Shown here: positions 36,545 through 47,640 of the stretch, piece by piece
Numbering within the stretch: position 1 is the first letter of the stretch
Layout: each line of letters opens with the position of its first letter
NCBI GenBank assembly: GCA_024663395.1
Contig: JANFAH010000040.1
Location: 548,551-612,550, forward strand
Source of the DNA: Pisolithus tinctorius
Lineage: Eukaryota > Basidiomycota > Agaricomycetes > Boletales > Pisolithaceae
Direction of reading: 5' to 3'
DNA: 64,000 bases
Program-made: the position numbers and the translations under genes
The notes under the pieces: model-generated
Databases searched by the model: none
What the model was told of the DNA's origin: nothing
The model's input: the letters and a program-made list of their open reading frames with translations, nothing else

Positions 36545-38295
36545 TTAGAACCCTATCAGGCAACCGAGGCTTACCCGAATCTGGTAGCTCCCGCTCGCTT
36601 TAGTGAGATACCGCACCCATTTGATACTGTGGTAATTGTTCTTCTCGAACACCTTGAGGAACCGGACGATCAGGCCAGACGCAGTGAACATCAGCACTTG
36701 GAAGTCGACATCGATTGGGGGCCGTGCCCACACTTGTCGAACAGTAGTAGAAGTCAGATCAGCCGTGGCCGTAAATGTGCATTCCTGGCCGCCTTGTATT
36801 CGTGGAATCCTGGGGGAGAGAAACGGAGCTCAGAACTAAAGCGTCTCTCGAAACCTGACGACTCACTTCCATACAACAATATTCTCTGCAGGAACATACT
36901 TGGCTTTACCGCTTGCTACCTTGCAATCCACCGTCGTCGTATTTAGAGGTGTAGGTATCTTCAGCACGACATTGGTCGCTGACAGCTTAGTACCAAAGTT
37001 CCCTTTCACAGACACCGTGTATGACACTTGCGTCGTGCCGATCTCATTTACGGTTGGAATGATGCGTAACGGAAGCTTCACGTTCGACGTACACCGATAC
37101 CTCAGAGAAGATGTTCGGTATAGAAGAGACGAGCGTCAGGTCGCTTACCTCATTAGCTCGAACTCGCCATCCGGCGGGATGAAGCTGATTGTACGGGTCG
37201 CGTCAAACTCGTTCAGCCGGACGCACTGGTGGAAACGACAATCATCAAGTTCCACGGCATCACTGGCACCTCTCTCGTTCTTGTCGATGACAAGCTTATC
37301 ATTGAGACCAAACTTGCATTCAGGTGTTCCGGATAAGTATGCACGCATTTGGATGTGTCCGTCGACATCTGCACGAAGGATGGTGCCTAAAGGAATATCA
37401 ACGACCTGACTCAGCTCGCCGATTCGGGTACGGACCTTTTGCACTCATGCTGAGATTGACTGTTTCTACGACATCCACAAATGCCTCGTTCTTCTTATAC
37501 TTGACCTCGCCACGCCGCCAGCTGGTTGCACCGGTTGCTTGTGTGGTTATCTTCGAGGACTCCTCCTAATAGCTCGATGAGTATGGACTAACGAGACGCA
37601 GGACGGGCATTACCGCTGCGTATGCACTTGACATTATGCTCTCTGTCGTGATGTATGACTTAAGAGTATCTGTCTCGCTGTTTTGAGGATATCCAAAGTC
37701 GTTAATTTCTATCGTGTACATCAATAAGCTATCACGTCCCTTTACGTGAGGCACACACCATCAATGAGCTCGTAGATCAGCACGAAGTTGTTCTTGACGG
37801 CCTCCTCGTCTACCTTGCCGAAATACGACTTTGCGATGGATATCAAACGATAGCAGTACTCGAACACGAGCGCAGCATTGGCGTTAGTTCTAAGGGATAT
37901 GAGCGTCAATTAGGGACGGTTTTCTGGCGCTTCACTTGGTGACTGCAACTACATAGAGATTGTTCACCCGGACGTGAAAGAAGCTGGTGGAACCCAACGT
38001 GATGATGGGTGATCGTACGTCGCTATTTGATATAACCTGAATACGAAAGACATCTGCAATGGAGCGCCTAAATTCCAATCATGAGGTGGTGAGAAGGGGT
38101 GGAGGTGGAGAACTGACTTGAAGTCTGTCCGATATAGACGAGATATGAGGACCTGCTCACCGGAATGAATGACAATTTCAATGAAACGCGGAACAAAGAC
38201 TTGCCTCTCCTTTTTGATTGAAGATAAAAAACGCCTTGCAAACGTATCAGCTACAAGTCCAAGAGTCGTCTTGCTCGTGCCCTTACCGAAATCAT
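36545..38295 (-). CDS. APM4: AP-2 clathrin adaptor complex subunit mu
   Basis: Ten exons (38295-38287, 38234-38205, 38152-38118, 38067-37936, 37889-37759, 37708-37614, 37565-37436, 37386-37149, 37100-36867, 36809-36545) give 432 aa, the usual AP-2 mu length. N-terminal longin domain: [53 protein letters not shown]. Mu-homology domain: [68 protein letters not shown]. It binds YxxPhi cargo signals at the plasma membrane in clathrin-mediated endocytosis. Exon 1 is nine bases. Intron 2 is GC-AG (GCAAGT). The last codons read IRV..., where relatives end soon after QIR, so the exact stop may differ by a small 3' intron. No frame error. Confidence 0.93.
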
Positions 38296-38479
38296 GGTCA
38301 ACCGAAACGGGAGAGCGCACACGCCTGATCACACTTATAAAGTCACGTGAATTCATATCACTGCCGGCGGTTTGAATGTCGGACCATGGTGTGAGTGACC
38401 AGCCAACAGTCGTTCTCATCCCCCTCTAAGTAGGCCTTTCGCCTCCAACAGGTGCTCATTCACGTGCAGCGCGTTTTAA

Positions 38480-38796
38480 CTCTCTGGTACCATTGCCCTG
38501 CGGACACATGATGGAAGATACGTGAATGTCTTTAACACAGACGGCAGACTTCAGTTTTGCGACAGGACGCTATACGAAAATGCCAGGTTTGCTGTAGTAA
38601 AGGATGACTACGGCAGGGTCAACCTGAAAGTTGTTTCGATTCGACGAGCTATCGCTGCCCCCGAAACTCACATTCGCAAACCGACGGTCGATGTTCCGGA
38701 GACCCCAATAGGAAAACCGTGATCCTCTATTATATTAGCAACGTCATGTGTTCTGAAGAGAATGGCCTCCGATTTAGGTGGATTATTTGCCCCTGA
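38480..38796 (+). pseudogene. decayed trefoil-like paralogue
   Basis: Plus-strand translation gives LSGTIALRTHDGRYVNVFN, RLQFCDRTLYENARFAVV and RVNLK, closely matching SGTIALKSQDGRYMKVFN...ISLK of the gene at 179-690. Next comes GTTGTT where the intact gene has a GTACGT donor, then, after GGAG, DPNRKTVILYYISNVMC, matching GPNGKIVNMYYVSDVKC. The donor is degraded and the second exon ends early at a TGA with the SGGNW part missing. No start codon context is clear: an in-frame TAA lies just before LSG. Confidence 0.55.
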
Positions 38797-40298
38797 GTAA
38801 TCGTCCCCAACCTGGAGGCCATCTCTTCATGATGTCAGAGAAAGGAGGATCCCTCTTGCTGGTTCCTCGTAGAGAATGGACTAGTTCTCCATGGTTACGA
38901 GCCGTACTCTGATGTTGTGCGTGTTTTGCTTAGGCATAACGTAGATCCCTCGTTTTTGGCGCTAAGGCATGTCGATCTTAGCTCTCAATGCTGGACACGC
39001 GTCTGGTCGCAACGTCTGCCATAACCTATATCGCCATTCAGCCGCTTAAACACGTCGTACTCGCCTTACTTCCACTCTGTACGTGGATATGACTGCCTGG
39101 ATTTGACAAAACACTAGTTCTCGATCACCGCGGTCATTCATCTCATTACATCCGATCTGGTACCCGCTGAGGTAGGTTTAACGGCATAGTCATGGCAGTG
39201 GGCTGCTCAGAAAGTCGCGCATAGGTCAAGTAATATTTCCGTCGGGCCCCCCTGTTGTAATTCAGCTAATGGTTTCACTGCGACCTCCGTTGACTTGATC
39301 CGTCCAGTGATGAGATCGAAATGTCTGTAACTCAAAATGCTTGGCGTTTCGTCGAAGGGTGTCCGGTTCGTGCGAAGAGTCTTTTTGTTCCTATGTTGTT
39401 TGCTACGCTACTGCGCCTGTTCCATAGGACTCCCAAGTTCTTGACGTCGGTGTACCCTTCTAGTAATTGCACTCAGTACTTGCAAAAATCCTCCATGATC
39501 CGTTGAAGCCGATTGTTTGGAGTTTCCGCCGTGGTGAATTATTCTTCCTGTGCATGGGAATCTTTGCAGCCTCAACAAAAGCAGTATAACGATTCGCGCT
39601 AGCACAGCATTCTGAGAAGATCAAAAATGAATTTGCTGTACCTCAATACGCTCCAACGGACCATTGTTGTTGTACAGCTATCACGCTGATCGGAGACTTC
39701 GATATATAGTCCGCCTGAGCCAGATATCTGATATCCTCAGAGTGCTCGTGTTTCAGCGGAGTCAACCGTGAAATGAATGCGGGGCCTGAACCCAACGGTT
39801 TGCAAACCTGTTTCTTACTAAAACCTGCCTCATATTTGGCTTCGGATAGTAAGCTCTGCTCTTCTCGGAAGCTAGCTTATACTTGAGACGAGTGGGGAAA
39901 CCAGACTTCCGTGCACCCAGAACTTATGACCGACATGCACTTGATACTCCACAACATTTCTCTTGATCTATTACGGCGTGGTCCTCCAAAGCGGTCTGAT
40001 AGCAACCTGAGTACCAACAATCGCCGAGACGTAACCCGCTCTCTCGGATAGAACACCCTGTATGTTTCTCCGGCATTTCGATGATAGTAGGGGGAATTCA
40101 CTGGTCTTGTGGTGTTTGTATGGTATGCCTAGCATAATGCGCTTACGTACTTGGAGTAGAAACCTTGTCGGACTTGTCGGTAAGCAAATTTATTGTGGCG
40201 TGGCGTGGACAGATCGAGTCACCATCAATTTGACTCCACTTTAACTTCAGAAACCTGGAGTTGATCTCCTCTCTAGCTAACTTTACCTGCAAGCTTTC
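38797..40298. other. upstream region of ILV2, no other gene seen
   Basis: 1.5 kb with normal CpG. It should hold the acetolactate synthase promoter. Minus-strand frames at 39,400-40,100 are short; some segments read as protein-like but match nothing I know. Confidence 0.45.
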
Positions 40299-42575
40299 AT
40301 GTCGTTGCCTAGTGCTCTGCGTGCACGGGGTGCACAAAAATCTGCAGCGAATGCCTGCTTCATTCGCTCAAAGTCGACCGTCTCTTCAAACTCGATCGTA
40401 GAGGCCAAAGCTAGAGTGAGAGACCATGCCAGACAAATCAGCAGATCCTCCGTGCGAGGTGCTATCCCCGCCACCGCTGCGTAAATATGATCTACTTTCG
40501 GTTGTACGATCAGAGAGCTAACATTTCCTTCCAGTCGACCCGAGCCGGCACCAGGTTTTCAACAGTTGCCACCTAGCAGCGGGGCCTTGCCGTTGCTGGA
40601 ATCTCAAAGACACGCAGCTCTTGACCACTCGTTCGTAGGGATGTCAGGCGGCGAGATCTTTCACGAAATGATGCTTCGACATGGAGTGAAACACATCTTC
40701 GGGTACCCAGGGGGTGCTATTCTCCCTGTGTTCGATGCTATCTACAACTCTAAGCATTTTGACTTCATATTACCACGCCACGAACAAGGCGCCGGTCATA
40801 TGGCCGAAGGGTACGCACGTGTATCCGGAAAGCCCGGTGTCGTCCTCGTCACGTCAGGTCCTGGCGCAACAAACGTCGTGACGCCGATGCAGGATGCCTT
40901 GTCTGATGGTGTCCCCCTCGTTGTCTTTTGTGGTCAGGTCGCCACGTCAGCCATCGGTTCTGACGCTTTTCAAGAAGCTGATGTCGTCGGCATTTCGCGG
41001 AGTTGCACAAAATGGAACGTTATGGTCAAGGACATCACGGAGCTACCCAGACGCATAAATGAAGCATTCAAAATCGCCATGTCAGGACGCCCGGGTCCTG
41101 TTCTTGTGGATCTACCAAAAGATGTCACAGCGGGTATCCTGCGCACTCCGCTGCCATACAAGGCGACAACCCCTGGCCTTCATACCCTTCCTTCTAATCC
41201 ATTGCAGGCTGTGACCTCGCCCACCGATATGGTCCTTATCCAGCAAGCCGCCAGTCTGATCAATCAGTCACAGCGGCCCATTATCTACGCCGGCAACGGT
41301 GTCCTCTCGTCGCCTTTTGGTCCCAAGCTGCTAGCTCAACTGGCAGAGCAGGGTAATATCCCGGTGACGACGACATTGCAAGGTCTAGGTGCATTCGACG
41401 AGACCAACGAAAGGAGCTTGCATATGCTCGGCATGCATGGCTCAGCATATGCGAACCTTGCTATGCAAAGCGCAGACTTGATCATTGCATTGGGTGCACG
41501 GTTCGACGACCGTGTTACAGGAAAGGTCGATACTTTTGCCCCTGCCGCTCGTGCAGCGGCAGCTCAAGGACGAGGAGGCATAATCATTTCGAGATTCAGC
41601 CCAAAAATATCAACAAGGTCGTCGAAGCGTCTATTCCTATCCTTGGTGACGTCGTATCGAATATGTCTGCCCTTGTGCCCTTGATTCGGTCATCGCCCCG
41701 TACGGACTGGTTCGCAGATATCAAGCAGTGGAAGGAGAAGTACCCCTTTACGTACGTGAACTCTGCATCAGGATCCGATGGTCGGATGAAGCCACAGGCT
41801 GTCATCGAGGAGTTGGATAAACAGACGGCTCACAGGAAGGAGGAGGTCGTCGTGTCCACTGGTGTTGGCCAACATCAAATGTGGGCTGCGCAACATTTTC
41901 GGTGGAAAACCCCACGTTCAATGGTCACTTCTGGAGGTCTCGGTGTATGCAATCATTGTTGTGCGTTTTTTTCTCTGACGCTCATTAATATTAGACAATG
42001 GGCTTTGGGCTGCCTGCCGCAATCGGCGCGAAGGTGGCCGCCCCGCACAAGACTGTGGTTGATATTGATGGAGACGCTTCATTCAGTATGACGGCAATGG
42101 AGCTTGCGACGGCTTCGCAGTTTGATATTGGAGTTAAGGTTCTTGTGTTGAATAATGAATTCCAAGGAATGGTACTGCAATGGCAGGGTACGTTATCGCT
42201 TAAACGCTATTGGGTGGCTAGAACGCTCATCGTACCCTCCAGACCTGTTCTATGACGCTCGATACTCCCACACAAGAATGACAAATCCTGATTTTGTCCT
42301 CCTTGCCAAGGCGATGGGTGTACATGCTATTCGGTGCAGCAGCACGGAGGAGCTCCCAGAGAAGATGAAGGAATTCCTGGAGTATGACGGGTCGAAACCT
42401 GTCCTCATGGAGTGTATTGTTGAGAGGAACGAGCACGTGTATCCCATGGTGCGACTGCAGAATGTCACTGGTTGGTCGCCTCCCCCCTGACTGTGCCTTT
42501 CATTTCCAGGTACCAGCAGGCAAAGCTCTGCACGAACTGGTCCTCCACCCTTCACTGAGACCAAAAGCTCAGTGA
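40299..42575 (+). CDS. ILV2: acetolactate synthase catalytic subunit, one frameshift
   Basis: Five exons (40299-40480, 40535-41944, 41995-42187, 42243-42448, 42510-42575) plus one missing base give 685 aa, matching the ~690 aa of fungal ILV2. The first ~60 residues are Arg/Ser/Ala-rich, a mitochondrial transit peptide. Motifs: [35 protein letters not shown] (catalytic Glu), [11 protein letters not shown], then [36 protein letters not shown] (ThDP/Mg motif) and FQGMVLQWQ. The enzyme makes acetolactate or acetohydroxybutyrate for Val, Leu and Ile synthesis. At about 41,586 the frame slips: GRGGII should continue with [13 protein letters not shown], which is present one frame over, as if a CC had become C. 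Everything before and after is conserved, so I expect the gene is functional. Confidence 0.93.
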
Positions 42576-45500
42576 AGGTGTGAATTTGACATGGGTATCT
42601 ACTTGTCAACCGCAACCAAATGATCAAAAACAAACCGGTTCCTTTCTATACCATTTATCTTTCACGCTTTTTAACCGTTTTCGCTGCGTAGTACTTCCGA
42701 AGATATACGCTACGTTGCCAGGGAGTCTCACATTGCTTGACCCAAAATGAGGCAGTTTCGCCTCTCGGATTTCATAGTTTGTACTATATCTGCGCTTTCC
42801 AACAATTTTCGATACATGCTGGCAAATTCTGGGCGTTTGGAGTGCTGAACTCGAAGTAACAACTGCAATGGGCCAATTGCCTCGGCCCGTTGTCACATGC
42901 TACCATTGGATGGCAGATGCAAAACTTCTGTGAAATAATGCTTCACAACAATTCAACATTCAAATCTCGAATTTTTTTACTTGGTAGAATGAGATCTAAG
43001 CTACATCCGTGTTGAGTTTTACAATAAGTGACGAATTGAGTGCGGCGGAGAGAACAATCTGATCGGTCAAAATGCCACCAGGCACAATTTTGTCACGGAT
43101 TGTCACATACGGCACGTCAGCCGGGGGTAAAGTTCGCAAAGTCCGACGTAATCTGCGTTTGAAATTGGCAGGGTAAACGACCTGCCGAATCGGAGCGTGA
43201 ACGATGCCACTAGCGTGACGCCCTACATATACCTAGAATAGCATACCCTTCTCCCTCTAACCGTAAACTTAAGTATCTGCATGTAGATCAGAACCTAGTG
43301 CACATTTCCTGAAAGAATTGTACAGCATTGCAGTAGATCAGACCAAAGCACCGCTACAAGTGCCTAGAACCATGTAAATTCCCCTGATGGCTGACAATGT
43401 TTTATGTTTCACAGCTTCCACAACCACTTTGTCTTGTATCTAAGTATACAATCTACATAAATACACCCTACTCTGCAAGACTCTAGCGTTAAATATATTT
43501 TAATTGTGGTGTTACTGGCTGTAAGCCATTTTGCAGGTGCTGTCCCACGATAGTACCGAGTATCTGGAAGCGCGACGAAAAGCTGTGGAGAGCTGTGCTC
43601 AGTTCGAAACATGTCACTGTAGCGTCCCACGCCAAGCTAGAGAAAGGTCAATAGGAAACCGCGCACGGTACACTTTCTCGTGATGCAAGCTGTCCTTTTC
43701 CATTTTAGATTTTTGGCAGTACTAGATGTCAGTGTCTGCTGGCCCGACGCTATGCATTGTGAGAAAGTGTACTGTATTTTTCGCTGCTTTGACTTGGTAT
43801 AAAAACAGTCGCGGGCAACGCTACAGGTCCTATGTCAATTCCTATACGCACTATCAACTCAACCACGATGCTTCTCTCATCGAAGCCTACGGTTTGTTGA
43901 ATGTGACTCGTAATGAGAGGTCTGCCGAATATTGTGGAGGTCGCGATTTTCTTCGGGGAGAGCATTACTGCAATATTGGATTGTCCATCCTCACTACAAG
44001 CGGTTAACCTTTCTGCTGTGAACACCGGATTTTTTCCCGTTACCTTCCGGAGTTCTACGTACATCCATGGCTCCAACTTATGGCGGGGTACCATCTCGCG
44101 ACGGAGTGGAATCCTCTGACTAAGGGAGATTCCTTGCCCCAGACCGGTATAAAGGGTGATGACGGTCAATGTCCTCGAACCATCCATTCCGGAACAGTAA
44201 GTGTTTGTGGGTACTTTCGATATCCTCCGCTGATCGAAATTGAGCCAGTGCTTGACTAGACCGTTGCTTTTCTTGACTGTATCCAATCGCACCTTCTCGT
44301 GCTGTGGACATACCTTCCGGTAAAAAATCCCGACCGTTCATAGCCTACGGTGTCTTGTCTCGGAGGCATTGACTATTCACAAATTGTGAACCTCGGTTGG
44401 AGTTCCGGAAGGACGCATACGCATGGAGGCAAATTTAGGCTCGAGGAGGACACTGCGCGAGTCTTGCTTTGTCTTCTGGCAGTCAGGAATATGCACAAGC
44501 ATCACGGATGTTGTACGTTCAACCTGTTAAGACTGGAGGTATAACTATACTCACAAATCAGGGCAGCCTCTGCAGCTCCCCAAGAGACATATTTGTCTCC
44601 CGGTTCATGGAGGCCAGAAAAACTTCTGCAGATCTCACGCGACATTAATATGGCAGCCCTCCATGTATTACGTAACTTAAGTGCGCCACTAGTGTGCCGA
44701 CCTCCAGCCACTCCATTTTCGATTAGTACGTCCGTAGGCTCTCATGGAGGGCTTCAGTAGAATCAAAAATGACGACCAGAACGTTATTTTAAGGGTATAA
44801 ATGCTAGTGGTGCAACGATGAGGCTGCCTGTGTGCGTGCAAATAGGGGAAAGACCTCCAGTCCACCCAACCTTCTTAACACTTACCTCGTTGGGTTTCGT
44901 GAATTGAGAACCCGGCTCTCTTTGAAGACCTGCCCCAACGATATTATCTTGCTATGGGTGCCTTCGCTGTCATCCAAGCAACCGCAGAATCAAACAGCAT
45001 ATCGCCGCCACCTAAAGCCAGGTATTTCATATAGTAGCACAAAACCTGGTGTTGTTTCCGGCTAATGACTTTGGCGTTTCAGGTCTAACAGGAAACATGA
45101 CCTGCCACATAAAAGGCACAAATTGGGTCAGTAGTACAACGATCATGGTTCAGTACGTTACTGAAACGTGGACTGGCTAACAGGGCGTGAGTCGCCGACT
45201 TACAAGAAATACTCAAGATGGACAGAAGATGATCGCGACAGAAACGGGTGAGAGATCAGAGCATGCAGTCGAAAGGGGTCTCACTCAGCCGAGTAATAGA
45301 ACAAGCACGTACCTGCTATGCATTTCCGCCAGATGTCGCTGGAGAAGCTGCTGACGTTGACAAGAAATCACTTGTACCAAAAGTTGTCGCCGTGCAGGAT
45401 AGCGAGCGCCAGGAGCATAGTGTAGAAGCATGTGTTACAAGTGTTAACTAGTGCCCACATTCGGGAGACCTATCACGAAGTAATAGACAACCGTTAGGAG

Positions 45501-47459
45501 TAAACATGGAAAAGAGTGTTGCTTAACATTACAGAAGGCACCCAACATTGGTGTCCGCCCATATGGATTTGGTTCGATCAGGATGGTCGGGGACTCGACC
45601 TCGAAGCTGTGAGAATCCAAAACCGTGCAGTAAACAGCACCTATCGGGGAGTGCGAAACAGCCGCCCCCCTCCAAAGTGATTTCCAGTGAACCATGATCT
45701 CCCAACAACGCCAGGGGGGTTGTAACCTGTGTCGCAGGATCCTAGGTAAGAAGCATAGAGAAAACTCCAGGCGGCGGATAACTGGCATGCACGTCCATGG
45801 AGGCCAGTGTCTCATGGGCCAGACGTGTGGGCTCCGGGGAGTCAGGGCAAATAAATTAAGGATGGGCAAAAGCAGCATGCCAAAACCCTTGATTGGTGCG
45901 TAACGACATGCCCTAGATCATCTGGGGATAGAAGAACAGAGTGGTATAAGCCGAGTCCACGAAGATGGTGATGATAAATAATGAAGTGAGAAGATCTGCT
46001 CAAGGTTGTCACTGTGAACCAGATGAGTCGGACGTCGTGGAGCCACTTGTCATGGTGTGGAACGGTGGAGCCGGTGGGCAGTGGACAGCGGATCCGATCA
46101 CGAGGCCGGGATATTGCCAATACCTAAATCATAAAAATATTTACTTCCCCTCCAGGCCTGGATTGAGAACAACGGGATTTTGAGATATTGAACTGATGCA
46201 TGATTGTGGTATCCTACCGTAAGGATAGACGGATAATCACTTACGTCTGCCAAAACGTGGAAGGATGGAGTACTGGGAAATCGTCCTGGATTCGGAACGA
46301 GCTAGCCTCCGAGGTCCGATAGACGAGATTGACCGGGCTGAAAAATCTGCTAAAGCTCGGGAGTGGCGCCAACCCGGAGCCAGTGAAGTTGGGATGGGAA
46401 ACCACGAACGTGAGACTAGATGGAATAGTAACGTGGGTCGATTAAAGTGGCAGCAAAAACGCAACCACAAGAAGAACGGACATGCATGAAGAGCACCTCG
46501 TATTATTTTACGTCCTTTTTTTGCGGTAACCAGGCTGGTGATAACGAAGAGACGAGTAGCTTGGGTCGGCGTGCCACGTCGGAGTGGCAAAAAAAGTGTA
46601 TGGCGCCACAGGGATCGAGGAGCATTTGCCAGTGCACTGTCAAAGCCGTCGCAGGTCGATCTACTCACTCGTCACACGCAGGATCAAGGTATGGCCTGGC
46701 AAACTTGTACTACGGTTAATTGGATTTTCGATGTTCTTACCGAACTTGGTGCAGATTCGTGAGCACCATCATTAATATTGATCCGCCACGGAGCGGCCAG
46801 CGTTCTATCAAGCATCAACACTGAACGCTAAGCTACGTGAATTTGATCAGAGGAACTGAACTTTTTGGCAAAAGGCACGCTCTAGATCCAAACTGAACGA
46901 TCTGAGCCCTCATTGGGACACCCAAGAGAATCCCATCGGATATGATATCGCACAGCTTCAAAGAAGCCAGAACGCTGGCGTTGCACACTGGTTGAAAGGC
47001 CAGCGTCTCCCTGCTCACCGTATCCTATGGTGGGTTTTCGCGCCACTATCAAAGGTAAATGAAACCATCGTGTTGATCATTTAGTAAGAGTCACCCACTT
47101 TTACGGTATGTCCATCAAACCTGTAGAGCTGCAAACCCCTGTGGCCAATTAACCGAACAGGAGTTTCATGCTAGCATGAGGTCTCCAGCTGGCCTTCGTG
47201 CTTGCTTTTTCTTGCGCACCGCATCTCAATAATGCAATTGCGCGGCGTTTGTGACCACGGAGGGACGAATCACAACGGCAATTGACATGACTTCTACTGC
47301 CCTCGTCGCAACTCATCCATATCAGCATGTCTAGATGCTCTTCCGTCCATATGTACCATAATCTACACACTTCATCGTGGACCAGGCGGTACAAGATTAA
47401 CTACGCAAACAGTTTCAGATATCCGCATCGCGTTTGCAGTGACCGAGACCCGTGAACAC

Positions 47460-47640
47460 GCCTTTCTAATTTTCCATTACGTCTTGGGAGGTTAGAATCT
47501 GTGAGTCTTACATCCAATGCCCGGATGGGTTTAGGAAACGTGAAGCTGCTATAACGCAATCTCAGTCCCATGCAGGTATGCACGAGCATGTTTCTTCCCA
47601 GGCAGTGGACGATGTCCCGGATAGTGCCAACTGGTAGGTC
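47460..47640 (-). pseudogene. possible trefoil-like fragment
   Basis: Minus-strand translation VGTIRDIVHCLGRNMLVHT, then GLRLRY, resembles SGTIALKSQDGRYMKVFN...GLRFHD of the intact gene. At DNA level GGCACTATC and GGAAGAAACATG match GGCACTATC and GGAAGATACATG at nearly the same spacing. No second exon is clear. Confidence 0.3.

Noticed and set aside
45444..46668. Minus-strand frames of 92-144 codons
   Set aside because: Protein-like in places but they match no family, overlap in different frames and have no clean intron joins.
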